Source of the DNA: Ichthyophonus hoferi
Taxonomy: Eukaryota; Opisthokonta; Ichthyosporea; Ichthyophonida; Ichthyophonidae
Reading direction: 5' to 3'
Assembly: GCA_002751075.1 (NCBI GenBank)
Contig: NAOQ01000268.1
Span: forward strand, 1-14,384
Length of the DNA: 14,384 nucleotides
Each line of letters begins with the position of its first letter. Position 1 is the stretch's first letter. Below, in pieces: positions 1 through 8,164 of the stretch. The notes below the pieces were generated by a model. The model did no database searches. It was given only the letters and a program-made list of their open reading frames with translations, and was not told the DNA's origin. A program made the translations under genes and the position numbers.

Positions 1-539
1 CCCTTAATCAACTAAAGTCAAGCTAATAGTCACAAACGCTTCCAGTTAATCTCTAAGAAAAACGGCTAGATATAGTGATACTTAATGCTACTATGTAAGT
101 TCAACTCCAGATATGTATATACAAAGGATACAAACACACCGCTAAAATCAATACTTACAATCAATTTCCTGAAAGGTCTCTGGTAATCGTTCTGGTGCAT
201 ATAATGATTACCTTCGTTAAAATACATACAAAAGCATACAAAAGAATGCTACTACCAAGAAAAGAAAGTGAACGTATTATGCAGTCATTGGTAAGACGTT
301 TTCAGATATGTTTAATTGAATGTTTTTTTAAAAAAAAGACTCCACAAATTACCAAATTCTCCTAATAAACTTTGGTAAACAAAGATTTAGATAGAGGTAC
401 AGTGGTTAGTTTACCTGCATGTCCCCACGCCTTCACTTTATTTAAAGCAAGAATGTCGATATCAGAGCTAATATGTATGTTTGCTTTGATCCTGTCACAG
501 GTCTAGAATAAGTGTGCCATTTCAACACTGATTATCGTA
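1..539. other. AT-rich intergenic DNA, nothing recognised
   Basis: No open frame of useful length, RNA gene or clear repeat was seen on either strand. Confidence 0.5.
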
Positions 540-680
540 TACGAGGACTTCGTATTTGCCGTAGATACCGCGTATGTGTGCGTGGCTCAGGGAAACGGCG
601 GAAGGAATGATGTGTGCGGAGGCCGGCCGAGAAGGGGTTTTATTATTGATTGCAGTTTACATTTATACTTGCCTCTTTCA
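540..680 (-). repeat. Dispersed repeat family R, inverted copy g (TATA and GC module)
   Basis: Read on the minus strand: AGTATAAATG, then ATCAATAATAAAACCCC, a GC-rich stretch, CACACATACGCGG and GGCAAATACGAAG. This follows copy a at 3508-3615 in order and spacing. It is the only inverted copy in the window and contains one of its most GC-rich spots. Confidence 0.5.
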
Positions 681-884
681 TCTTACTAATATCTACTTCC
701 TAGAATGATTCTTTAGCAAGCTAGCTCATTGATGCAACCTCTCATATATATTATGTATTGACAAATCAACTTAGAAAAACTATAAGGCAATTAAAGCATT
801 ATGCAACTAACTTCTCAATACTGATAAGGCATTATTAAATATTGTAGGCTCACTTGGCACCTATGCCATCCAATGCGAAACACC

Positions 885-1165
885 TCGTAACATATACAAA
901 GCTTTGCATTTATTATTTGATTAAATAATATCTTAACATATATATATATATATATAATTATCACATTTTTGTTATAACGTCTGATTCGCCATTGGCACTT
1001 GAATAGGATAATCTGTGTCAGATCTCTCACTCTTCCAGGAGTCAGAGAGCTGTTTTCTAACATTAAATAGTGGCAATAGTTTTTTACATTGTAATATATT
1101 GGTCTCATACCACCTCAGTGGGCAGCTGCCAAAAAAAAGTAAGAGCCACAGCCAAATTAATGAGT
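885..1165 (+). repeat. Dispersed repeat family R, partial copy e
   Basis: GCTTTGCATTTATTAT, ATAATTATCACA, GTTATAACGT and GGCACT match the spacer of copy a (3630-3702). R2 follows (1030-1085: GAGTCAGAGAGCTG, CTAACATTAAATAGTGGCAA), then CAGCTGCCA...GAGCCACAGCCA, which is shared with copy f. Minus-strand open frames here are by-products of the repeat. Confidence 0.55.
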
Positions 1166-1319
1166 AACATTTAACATGCTGTTTGGTCAATTATCCTACG
1201 CTTTTTGCCCATTGGATGTCATGTCACAGTCACTTCGAAATGTTACCAGGAATTTTCTGGCTCATTTAGTGTGTGACAAGTCTGCAGCCAAGTAGTTACC
1301 ATGTTTAGGTTTTTTTATA

Positions 1320-1455
1320 TTCTGAGAGTTGGTTACTAACATTGAATAGTGGCAATAGTTATTTACATTGTAATATAGCATCCCTTATTGATTAGTCGCA
1401 TACTATCTCCGTGGCCAGCTGCCAAGCAAAGCAAGCGCCACAGCCAGATCATATC
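1320..1455 (+). repeat. Dispersed repeat family R, partial copy f, tandem to copy e
   Basis: CTAACATTGAATAGTGGCAA lies 279 bp after its counterpart in copy e. The match continues through TTTACATTGTAATATA, GGCCAGCTGCCA and GCGCCACAGCCAGAT. The tail past R2 is specific to copies e and f. Confidence 0.65.
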
Positions 1456-1569
1456 TACGGGAGTTCCTTTATGTAAGGATTTGCGAATTATTTTTGAAAT
1501 TTGTCGAATGATTTCTAAGAACTCCTGTAGATTACGAGTGTGTTTCTACAATCCGTAATCGGAACTCCC
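1453..1569. repeat. Small nested inverted repeat
   Basis: ATCTACGGGAGTTC (1453-1466) pairs with GAACTCCTGTAGAT (1519-1532) with one mismatch. GGGAGTTCC (1459-1467) also pairs perfectly with GGAACTCCC (1561-1569), and ATTACG (1531) with CGTAAT (1554). Two alternative folds share one arm. It could be the remnant of a short MITE. No function is visible. Confidence 0.45.
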
Positions 1570-2053
1570 ACTTCCGAATAAAAAAGTATATTGCGTTCGT
1601 CTACTTAACAGGTAGTCCGGTATCCAATCATATTAGTTTACACCAACCACAGGTTTTGAGAGAATTCGCCATATTGGTTTCAACTCTGCATAAGCATCTT
1701 AATATCCGACGAACCGTGTAGAATTGCATTAAAAATTAAAATTTCCTGTTAAAGCACAATGTTGCAAATTCATTGTGTTATTCATACTTATTGCCCATAC
1801 GGGCACTACATCAGCTCAATGGCAAAATGCAATATTCCAAAAAAAAATAAAAAAATAAAACGCCAAAGCCTCTTAACTATAAGTATTGATTTTGACTGGG
1901 TTTCTAATTTAGAACTTTAATATGTACGTATCAGGAGCTGAACTTACATTGTAGCATTAGGTAGCGCCAAATTTGGCCATTGATCCTGAAGGTTAACTTA
2001 AAGAGTTTGTTACTATGTATTTGAGCTCAGATTTTTAGGTCAGTCAATTTAGA
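1570..2053. other. Intergenic DNA, nothing recognised
   Basis: Only A-rich runs near 1838-1860 and a small palindrome GCCCATACGGGC (1797-1808) stand out. Confidence 0.5.
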
Positions 2054-2287
2054 TCAAAGAAGGATATTTTGTTTCCAAACTAAAAATTCTATTATGCAGT
2101 GACAGGACTTCAAACAAGCATTTCTTCTCTCTAGAAAGGGTCGCGTAGTAGTTGCGTTACTGATGGCAACAGGAATAGATATATTAGTACAGTCTGAGAC
2201 AAATTCATCTAGCCATGGTGGGAGATTCCCCTGGAGGATGATTACGTTATCACAAGCGTTGATGTATGTTGCTAAAACATAAAACAA
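2054..2287 (-). CDS. Uncertain open stretch, possible internal exon
   Basis: The open frame has no ATG; its first codon is TTG. Its composition is protein-like (NVIILQGNLPPWLDEFVSDC, then TTTRPFLERRNACLKSC), with five cysteines and a stop at the end. A pyrimidine-rich acceptor-like site, TTTTATGTTTTAG, precedes position 2271, so the frame could be a terminal or internal exon starting there. A TATA-like sequence lies at 2321-2333 on the same strand. I recognise no family. Chance openness in AT-rich DNA remains the simplest alternative. Confidence 0.2.
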   Translation of the reverse strand: MFYVLATYINACDNVIILQGNLPPWLDEFVSDCTNISIPVAISNATTTRPFLERRNACLKSCHCIIEFLVWKQNILL

Positions 2288-2660
2288 ATTCTAATATACA
2301 TTCACTAGCATAATACCACCATTGTATATAAAACTTGTGTAGTTTATGTGTTGAATGTGCCAAAATTTCTTTTATTCTTTATTAAACATCATTTTATCTA
2401 ATGAAACACCATTATATATAAATGAGTTTGTTCTAATCTGATCTTATTAAATCACTCAAAGACTTTGTTTATGCTCACACTATTGCCAACCTCTATGGAT
2501 TATTCTGCTCCCAACCTTTCCCAGCCCAGTTGGTCTTTGTCATCATTGGTATTATCCTATGCTTTTTCAGAACGGTTGCAAATAGATGATAGACCCACCT
2601 ACCTTCCTCCAGGTTTGTCACACAACAAACATGATGATTCTTGATCATAACATATATTAC

Positions 2661-2883
2661 CTCCTCCCCCCTCCTAGTAATTCCTGTACACCTATATAGA
2701 GGTGTGGTGATATATATGGGGTCATGCCATAGGCTAGGCAGGGTGATAGAGGGAGTACTATGGGGCTATATAGATGGGTAAGGTAAAACAGCCCACCCCA
2801 AGGGGCATTGGGCCTATTTAGCCTTAGGACAGCCTGTGGGAATTAAGCAAGACACCTTAGCATGGTCTAAGGGAGGGGGAGAG
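2661..2883. mobile_element. MITE-like, GC-richer hairpin-bearing insert
   Basis: Its ends are imperfect inverted repeats: CTCCTCCCCCCTCCTAG (2661-2677) and, on the other strand, CTCTCCCCCTCCCTTAG (2883-2867). The interior is clearly richer in G+C than its flanks and holds further small hairpins, ACACCT/AGGTGT (2688-2705) and CCTTAG/CTAAGG (2855-2872). There is no coding capacity. A target duplication could not be made out, so insertion as a transposable element is an inference. Confidence 0.4.
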
Positions 2884-2959
2884 TAAAGGATACTAATTAC
2901 TATTATATTATAGTAAAGTAATATACTATAGTATATTATGCCAGGGTATACTATTTTAC

Positions 2960-3020
2960 ATTATATTATATTATATTATATTATATTATATTATATTATA
3001 TTGTATTATATTATATTGTA
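2960..3020. repeat. Pentanucleotide microsatellite (ATATT)n
   Basis: About twelve units with few interruptions. A 20-bp perfect palindrome, TAATATACTATAGTATATTA, sits just upstream at 2919-2938. Its reverse-complement partner array is at 4350-4487. Confidence 0.9.
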
Positions 3021-3209
3021 CTATATCTCCTCCTCTCCTTCCATCTCCCACTACATAATCCCCTAACTTGCACTCAGTTATCTCATTTTATAGCTTATAG
3101 GAGAGACATATGCTGTCAATATGTGCCTATGTTTGTACCTCAGGGCTAAGTCACATACCTACAAATAATTATAGTGAAACATGTTTTTACATATATTGCT
3201 AAAAGATTG

Positions 3210-3890
3210 CTAGGCCACAGATGAATAAGAAGGTTCGATCAAGCCCAAATAATAAGTAGATTGATTCTTGTCATAGTATGCAGTTTATGAAATATTTTCC
3301 ATCAATGAGGAAATGGGTTGATGAGTCATCTAAATATGGACATAGTTATTATTAAATATTGTGGTGAGATCAGACAATTCTAGTGGGTCTCTGTAACCTA
3401 TGGTAAGCTGGATTAGCTAATACGAATATTTACGATTGCCTCCATTCAAGTTATTGAACTTAGTAGCATTGGAGTTAACTAGAAAGTTAAGACTGGCGAT
3501 AAATCAAAGTATAAAAGAAGAGAAAAATCAATAATAAAGGCCCCGGTTGTTTGCCCTGCTGTTCAGCGCCCTCTGCTCATGCATACGCAATGAAATAGCA
3601 AAATACGAAGATCTCTTAAGAGCGTACAAACATACTTTGCATTTAATTATATATTTGTAATAATCACACCGTTATTGTAATTTCTAGTCCACCGCGGGCA
3701 CTCACATACAATACTCAGTGTTTAGAACTCTTGCTCGTTCAAAGGTCAGAGAACTGCATACGTGTACTAGATAGTGATATTAGTATTTGTTTACGTAGTA
3801 ATATAACTCCACTTAATGATCAATCTCATTGGGCAATTTCCTCATTCGCTCCAGCGCATCAAAGCATCTATCCCTTCTGAATTAGAATAG
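3210..3890 (+). repeat. Dispersed repeat family R, longest copy (a)
   Basis: This copy shows the family's internal order. R1 (3218-3440) contains GGTTCGATCAAGCCC, GATCAGACAATTCTAG and GCTGGATTAGCTAATA. A TATA-like box TATAAAAG lies at 3510-3517. A GC-richer module follows at 3536-3612, then a spacer with TTTCTAG and GGGCACTC. R2 (3714-3800) contains AGAGAACTGCATAC and TAGATAGTGA. The start of R3 (3826-3890) contains TCCCTTCTGAATTAGAA. Every block recurs in at least one other copy in this window. No terminal inverted repeats or target duplications are visible, so the family cannot be assigned to a class. Confidence 0.7.
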
Positions 3891-3919
3891 AGATACACGT
3901 ACGATAAAGATTGGAAAAG

Positions 3920-4313
3920 TAAAAACGGAAACGGAAATAACCAATAAAGGCCTCCCCACCGTTCACACATACGCAGCCCCCGGCCCACCTGCTCTCACAT
4001 GCGCGGTAACAGTAGCAAAAATGAGAAAGCACTTGTAGCACACGCAAAACTTTACTCCTTACTAATTGATCGGTCTCTTTGTGCAATTTTCACATTAACA
4101 CCTAAGCGACTCAACGCATTGATTCTCTCTAAATTAGAACAGAGGTATACTTACTACAGCCAGTTACCTAGAGGGATAGTATACATACCTTCTATTAAAC
4201 ATCTACCACAACCACTGAGCCTTAAGGACAAAGCAGATCAAGTGACTTTACTATCGCTGGCCCTGCAAATTAACTACTACATAATATTCCATAGGAGATT
4301 CCAAAAGCCGTAG
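3920..4313 (+). repeat. Dispersed repeat family R, copy c (GC module and R3)
   Basis: AATAAAGGCCTCCCC, CACATACGCA and AGCAAAAATGAGAA match the GC module of copy a. They are followed by GATCGGTCTCTTTGTGCAAT and the R3 block (4078-4245) with TTACCTAGAGGG. R1 and most of R2 are absent. It lies directly behind copy a in the same orientation, so the two form a partial tandem duplication. Confidence 0.6.
3999..4313 (+). CDS. Hypothetical 104-residue frame across R3 of copy c
   Basis: An ATG (3999) opens 104 codons. Residues about 27-72 (SLCAIFTLTPKRL...HLPQP) align in the same frame with the open stretch of copy b at 8509-8676. About half of 45 aligned residues match, including CAI, PKR, LEQ, YY and QLPR. 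A shorter matching stretch (YYSQLPRELVYGPFIEP) occurs at 6646-6720. There is no signal peptide or recognisable domain. The ATG itself is not kept in the other copies, and changes between copies fall in all codon positions. It is more likely a remnant of an ancestral coding region carried by the repeat than a working gene. Confidence 0.25.
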   Translation: MRGNSSKNEKALVAHAKLYSLLIDRSLCAIFTLTPKRLNALILSKLEQRYTYYSQLPRGIVYIPSIKHLPQPLSLKDKADQVTLLSLALQINYYIIFHRRFQKP

Positions 4314-4349
4314 GCAAGATGCTGGAACTACCACAGATTCTTATATACA

Positions 4350-4487
4350 ACATAATATAACATAATATAATATAATATTGTAAAAAATACCAAAATATAA
4401 TATAATATAATATAATATAGCATAGTATAATTTATTATAAAATGTCAAAATACAATATAATATAATGTAGTATAATATAATATAATG
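4350..4487. repeat. Pentanucleotide microsatellite (ATAAT)n, interrupted
   Basis: Three blocks of the reverse complement of the 2960-3020 array, broken by short AAAATAC and AAAATGTC segments. The two arrays enclose R copies a and c as inverted arms about 1.3 kb apart. Confidence 0.85.
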
Positions 4488-4670
4488 CCAACCTCTACCC
4501 TATTCCTTATATACTAATACACTGTATTTGGCAATTTTACATAACCTTAAGCAGTAGTGTTGCATGTAGATTCTAGATCCAACAATCCACATACTTCAAC
4601 TTGCACTTTAATGAATTGTCCAAACTTTATATTCTACAATAATAAGAACACACATATATGCTTTTATATG

Positions 4671-4676
4671 TTTATT
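4671..4676 (-). promoter_or_regulatory. Likely poly(A) signal of the chitin-binding protein gene
   Basis: Plus strand TTTATT gives AATAAA on the minus strand, about 62 nt past the stop codon. It is the nearest canonical hexamer downstream. AT-rich DNA makes chance hits common, so support comes mainly from position. Confidence 0.45.
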
Positions 4677-4737
4677 TGTGGTAGAACTTTTAAAGCAAAC
4701 CGACCTGCCAGAATAAGCCTTGGTCGGCCAAACGTAT

Positions 4738-5259
4738 TCAATTTAACCACGACGGTGAAATTCCTTCCTTATCCTCTTCGTGACATGCATATTTACACCT
4801 TGACGTAGACTTATCAAATATTTGATTGTAAGGGCATGCCAACCTTTCTCTTGGGTAGTTGTCATAGTCATAACACTTATGGTACTGATGTTCGAAATTG
4901 GGATCTGGGAAAAGGCTATAACCGCTCGATGTGGGCCAAAAAGAGGGACATACAAAGTTCTTAGACGTTTCCTTTTCCCGATCACAGTAGTGAAATTCTT
5001 GGTTGAACACAGTATTTTCAGGGCATTTTTTTAAAACAGTTTGGTGACCACATTTCCAGAACCATTGAACGTTACGCTCAAAGGGATAAGTGTGGTATTC
5101 TTTAATATATGCCCAATGTGGGTTGGGGCATGATTTGTAAAACTGAAAAGGGGAGCCCAATACCTCACTGTCTTCTGTTGCCACGCCAGCTGCTATTGCC
5201 AGGGCAGAGGATTGAGTAGCAAAAGCAGCTAAAGCAGCGGCAATCAAATAATAAGCCAT
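4738..5259 (-). CDS. Small secreted protein with two CBM14/peritrophin-A-like chitin-binding segments
   Basis: Uninterrupted 173-residue frame with an ATG start in good context (A at -3, G at +4). Residues 1-20 form a hydrophobic, Ala-rich signal peptide. Two Cys-rich segments follow. The first runs C44, C70, C79, C92, with the typical CPENTVF...YCD ending of a peritrophin-A (CBM14) domain. The second runs C104, C129, C142, C155, C159, with CPYNQIF...RC. Aromatic residues precede the middle cysteines (WFWKC, YHKC), as expected in the chitin-contact face of this family. The family binds chitin extracellularly, in peritrophic matrix, cuticle or cell wall; that role is inferred here. There is no catalytic domain. 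The length suits a short two-domain peritrophin. A TATA box (5310-5321) and an AATAAA signal (4671-4676) bracket the frame, supporting a single-exon gene. The tail after C159 is short and acidic (HEEDKEG). Overlapping frames on both strands are shadows. Confidence 0.85.
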   Translation of the reverse strand: MAYYLIAAALAAFATQSSALAIAAGVATEDSEVLGSPFQFYKSCPNPHWAYIKEYHTYPFERNVQWFWKCGHQTVLKKCPENTVFNQEFHYCDREKETSKNFVCPSFWPTSSGYSLFPDPNFEHQYHKCYDYDNYPRERLACPYNQIFDKSTSRCKYACHEEDKEGISPSWLN

Positions 5260-5309
5260 TGTAAATACAAGAAGGATATTTATGTATGTTAATTAAAACA
5301 GTCAATAAA

Positions 5310-5321
5310 CCCCTTTTATAG
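5310..5321 (-). promoter_or_regulatory. TATA box of the chitin-binding protein gene
   Basis: On the minus strand this reads CTATAAAAGGGG, a near-perfect metazoan-type TATA element. It lies about 50 bp upstream of the ATG at 5259. Transcription would start near 5285-5290, leaving a 5' leader of roughly 25-30 nt with no upstream ATG. Confidence 0.7.
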
Positions 5322-5807
5322 TTTGAAATTCAGTTATTGTTGCTAAAATTAGGTTACTTATTTGTTGTTACGTCATTGTATATTTATATCTACTGGAATG
5401 TTAAAACATCCTTAGAGACCTGTGATCCAAAACCCATCCCTAGAAAGTGCCGTAACTAAAGTACGTGTTCAATGATAATTAACTTCTACAAAATTACCGG
5501 TAATGACTCATACTATGCAATTAGGTATTACTACCACATACATTGTTTTTCTCTATTTTTCTTCCTTAATACCTTGCAGTATTAATAAACAACACACCCT
5601 TTTTAAAATATATTGTTGCTAGGATTGGGTTAGTTGTATGTTATTACGTTATTGTATTTATATCTTGAAAGAGCAAAACATACTTAGATCTGCTGAAGAT
5701 ACTCGTTAATATATTTTATGCCACGTACGATTAAAAGTTGAAGTTAATTCGAGCGTCGGCTCATTTCTTGATTACTCAGCCTGTTACTGTTACTGGCCAT
5801 ACACCGC

Positions 5808-5815
5808 TATATAAG
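5808..5815 (+). promoter_or_regulatory. TATA-like box of array unit 2
   Basis: TATATAAG lies 66 bp ahead of the ATG at 5881. The same context, ACCGCTATATA(A/T)GCGTAC, recurs at 6178-6194 in unit 3, ahead of the ATG at 6239. Conservation between the units supports a functional ancestor; present activity is unknown. Confidence 0.4.
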
Positions 5816-5828
5816 CGTACATACATAC

Positions 5829-5859
<31 letters not shown>
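5816..5859 (+). repeat. CATA tetranucleotide microsatellite
   Basis: About ten CATA units with one interruption, between the TATA-like box and the ATG of array unit 2. A shorter degenerate version sits in the same place in unit 3 (6191-6213), so the microsatellite expanded after or during the duplication. Confidence 0.85.
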
Positions 5860-5860
<1 letters not shown>

Positions 5861-5880
5861 GGTAAGCACAATCCAGGGGA

Positions 5881-6000
5881 ATGGCAGATTTACCATTTCC
5901 TACGACATTAGGCTTTAGACCTGAAACTGGTTCAAAAATTATTCCACATAATTTTGTAGAAACAGTCGAATCTAGGGTAAATGTTGCTAGGATTGTTTAG
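5881..6000 (+). CDS. Short ATG-initiated frame in array unit 2, possible first exon
   Basis: 39 codons, starting MADLPFPTTLGFRPETGSK, with an ATG 66 bp after the TATA box at 5808-5815. The residues up to ESR have ordinary protein composition. They are followed directly by AGG|GTAAAT, a plausible splice donor at about 5973. Read through, the frame stops at 5998. A 28-bp stretch coding TLGFRPETGS is identical in unit 3 (6239-6310). I do not recognise the peptide. It may be the first exon of a duplicated gene whose remainder is lost or lies outside the window, or it may be chance. Confidence 0.3.
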   Translation: MADLPFPTTLGFRPETGSKIIPHNFVETVESRVNVARIV

Positions 6001-6238
6001 TTATCTGTTATTACGTTATTGTGTATTTTATCTATTTAAAGGTTAAATTTCAATTTTGATCTGTTGTTCAAACTTGTAGAATTATTAATATATTTTATGC
6101 TACGTACGGTTATAGTTGGAGTTGTTTCGAGCGCCAGCCCCCCACTTCCTGATTACACAACTTGTTACTGATTATCTACCGCTATATATGCGTACATGTA
6201 CATATATACATACATCTAGACATGCACAATTCAAGGGA

Positions 6239-6310
6239 ATGGCAACCTCACCAATTCCCACAACATTAGGCTTTAGACCTGAAACTGGTTCACAAAATTA
6301 TTCCATATAG
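6239..6310 (+). pseudogene. Second copy of the array reading frame, shortened
   Basis: MATSPIPTTLGFRPETGSQ matches the unit-2 peptide, then a 1-bp length difference after the conserved GSQ/GSK position shifts the frame to a TAG at 6308-6310. The candidate splice donor of unit 2 is also missing here: nine bases covering GTAAAT are absent near 6334. Its TATA-like box is at 6183-6190. If unit 2 is a real exon, this copy is dead. Confidence 0.35.
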
Positions 6311-6499
6311 TTTTGTAGATGCAGTCTAATCTAGGCTAGGATTGTTTAGTTATCTGTAGTTACACTACTTCATCGTTTTTCCTATTGATAGCTTAAGTTA
6401 TTTTATCCGGGCATGTGAACCAATCACTGGGCGACACACTGACGGAAAATGATCTAATTATGCAATAGCGAGTGATTGGGTCCATTACGTCCTAGACAT

Positions 6500-6730
6500 A
6501 TTATTGGTCGATAGCACATAAGATTAGACAATTCGGGAGTCTCAGTGACCTTTCGTGAATTGTAGTAGCCAAAATTAATCTTTACCATCAGTCCAATTTA
6601 CAAAAATATATAGAAATATACAGGTGTTAACCGCAATTAATAAGTACTACAGCCAGTTACCTAGAGAGTTGGTATATGGGCCTTTTATAGAACCTATATC
6701 ACAACAGCTGAGCCTTAAGACAGGTTAGAT
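6500..6730 (+). repeat. Dispersed repeat family R, partial copy d
   Basis: A degraded R1 piece (6523-6560: AGATTAGACAATTCGGGAGTCTCAGTGACC) is followed by a good R3 piece (6645-6725: TACTACAGCCAGTTACCTAG, CTGAGCCTTAAGACA). It lies immediately downstream of the tandem array. Confidence 0.6.
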
Positions 6731-6734
6731 CAGA

Positions 6735-8160
6735 CAACTAACACTAACAATTAAAATTTTGTAACAAGTACACATGACAAAATAAATTAATACCGTATGT
6801 TCAAAACTAGTTGTTGTTGTCATACGTAAATAAATACTATTTTGCTTACATATTTATAATGAATTGACACTGCGGACCAACCCAAAGGAATGTTTCAAAT
6901 TGCAAAAGCTTTGCAGTCTTATGTATAATGCACTATGTTTTACAGCAGCAATGATTACTCTATTAAATGTATATATACATATTATTTTATTCCAAAAGCA
7001 ATTATGCAATGTTACCGCATATGGCAATTATTTTTAAGTTTTGTTTATAAGAGATAATAATAGTCTATAGAACTGTAACCATTAAAATAAAAAACCAAAT
7101 ATATATCATTGCCAGTCTATTGTATAATTGCGTGTAGTATCTCTGCATCTCTCCCTCTTCCTTCCCAAATTCCCTCCTCCTTTTCCGTTATCTGCAACCT
7201 AACTACCACCTATGCAAAATATCGTTACATGTAAATTAGGTATGCGTTTAATATATAAAGATATATATACAATACAACTCATTTAAGCCTGCCAATGAGA
7301 CACTCTGGACAGCCTGCACATCAATGGGGTTGGCTATTTAAAAGTTCATTATTATTCAATCAATGAGATGGGTATGAGGATAAGTGGGTACGGAGAGATT
7401 GCTTGACTGGCAGCCATGTAGACTGATATGTGTATGTCTTATGTCATGATATTGTATTTTACGTTTCGTATTATATTATTGTACTACATATAGACATAAA
7501 CTTGAACCCAGCTTCGTTTGGTATAAATTTTATTAGCCTATTATATTATGATTAATTAATCTAGGTAGTTTAATTTGCATATGGGTGAGACTTAAAAGTA
7601 GGTAATTAGGAAATTAGCCATGATATTAGGTCATCCATTAGCAAAATATATTTTAACACCAAATGACAATCAAAGCAGAGCCACGGACTAATCGGTATAC
7701 CAATCTAATTTTACCGAGATAACCATTAGAAACAAAAGATTGTGTTGTGTGCTTCAAGGTTGCAACAGGCGGTCATAATTTATTTATAGCTTTTTTGATA
7801 AGATATTATATTTTTAATTTTCGTTGGAATAAAAGTCTATTATTGGTGAAGCAAAATCAATATGCATATAAACAAAATACGCATTGAATTCGCATTTAAC
7901 ACCAATAGATTGCACTAGCAATTTTTCCAGACTCACATGTAGTAGTAATAGCTGATAATATTTAATGATTCTATTCATATAAAGAATATTCAAATTATTG
8001 AATATTCCTGTTTAAACGTACATTTAATCTGTTTATTAGCTGTATATCTATTGCTAGACATAGGGTCTTATCCTATAAACTTAATTGGCGTGATCACAAC
8101 CAAGCAAGTTTTAATTAGTTTGCCCAATAAATAATAAATAATACATAATGATGTTGTTAC
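6735..8160. other. AT-rich intergenic DNA, nothing recognised
   Basis: About 1.4 kb without a supportable gene. It contains a pyrimidine-rich stretch (7140-7190) and scattered TA runs. Short open frames are no longer than expected for this composition. Confidence 0.5.
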
Positions 8161-8164
8161 AAGA

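Larger units (their letters stand above)
5339..6350 (+). repeat. Tandem array of about four units, two with TATA box and start codon
   Basis: The landmark GTTGCTA(A/G)GATT recurs at 5339, 5615, 5983 and 6335, giving periods of about 276, 368 and 354 bp. Each start is followed by a TTATTACGTTATTG-like stretch. Units 2 and 3 align along nearly their whole length: TTAATATATTTTATGC, a CGAGCG motif, GATTAC, an ACCGCTATATA TATA box, a CATA-rich leader, and a GGGAATGGCA start. Unit 1 shares only its first 90 bp or so, and unit 4 only about 40 bp. The array is oriented away from the chitin-binding gene and begins 18 bp beyond that gene's TATA box. Divergence between units is moderate, so the duplication is not recent. 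Confidence 0.75.

Noticed and set aside
815-1190. Two minus-strand open frames across copy e
   Set aside because: They lie inside a non-coding repeat piece, include a TA run, and the matching frame is not kept in copies a, b or f.
3233-3247. tRNA-like B box GGTTCGATCAAGCCC (also near 8192 in copy b), possibly a tRNA-derived SINE
   Set aside because: No matching A box 30-60 bp upstream, no pairing T-stem and no cloverleaf could be drawn around either site.
4557-5034. Plus-strand and alternative minus-strand frames around the chitin-binding gene
   Set aside because: They are shadows of, or flank, the convincing minus-strand gene, and show no domain features.
5816-5859. CATA repeat as a telomere-like or centromeric tract
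   Set aside because: It is a short tetranucleotide microsatellite with no larger array around it.
6116-6310. A 64-codon frame starting upstream of the unit-3 ATG
   Set aside because: It begins with TTG and reads through the TATA-like box and leader. Only the part from the ATG at 6239 matches unit 2.
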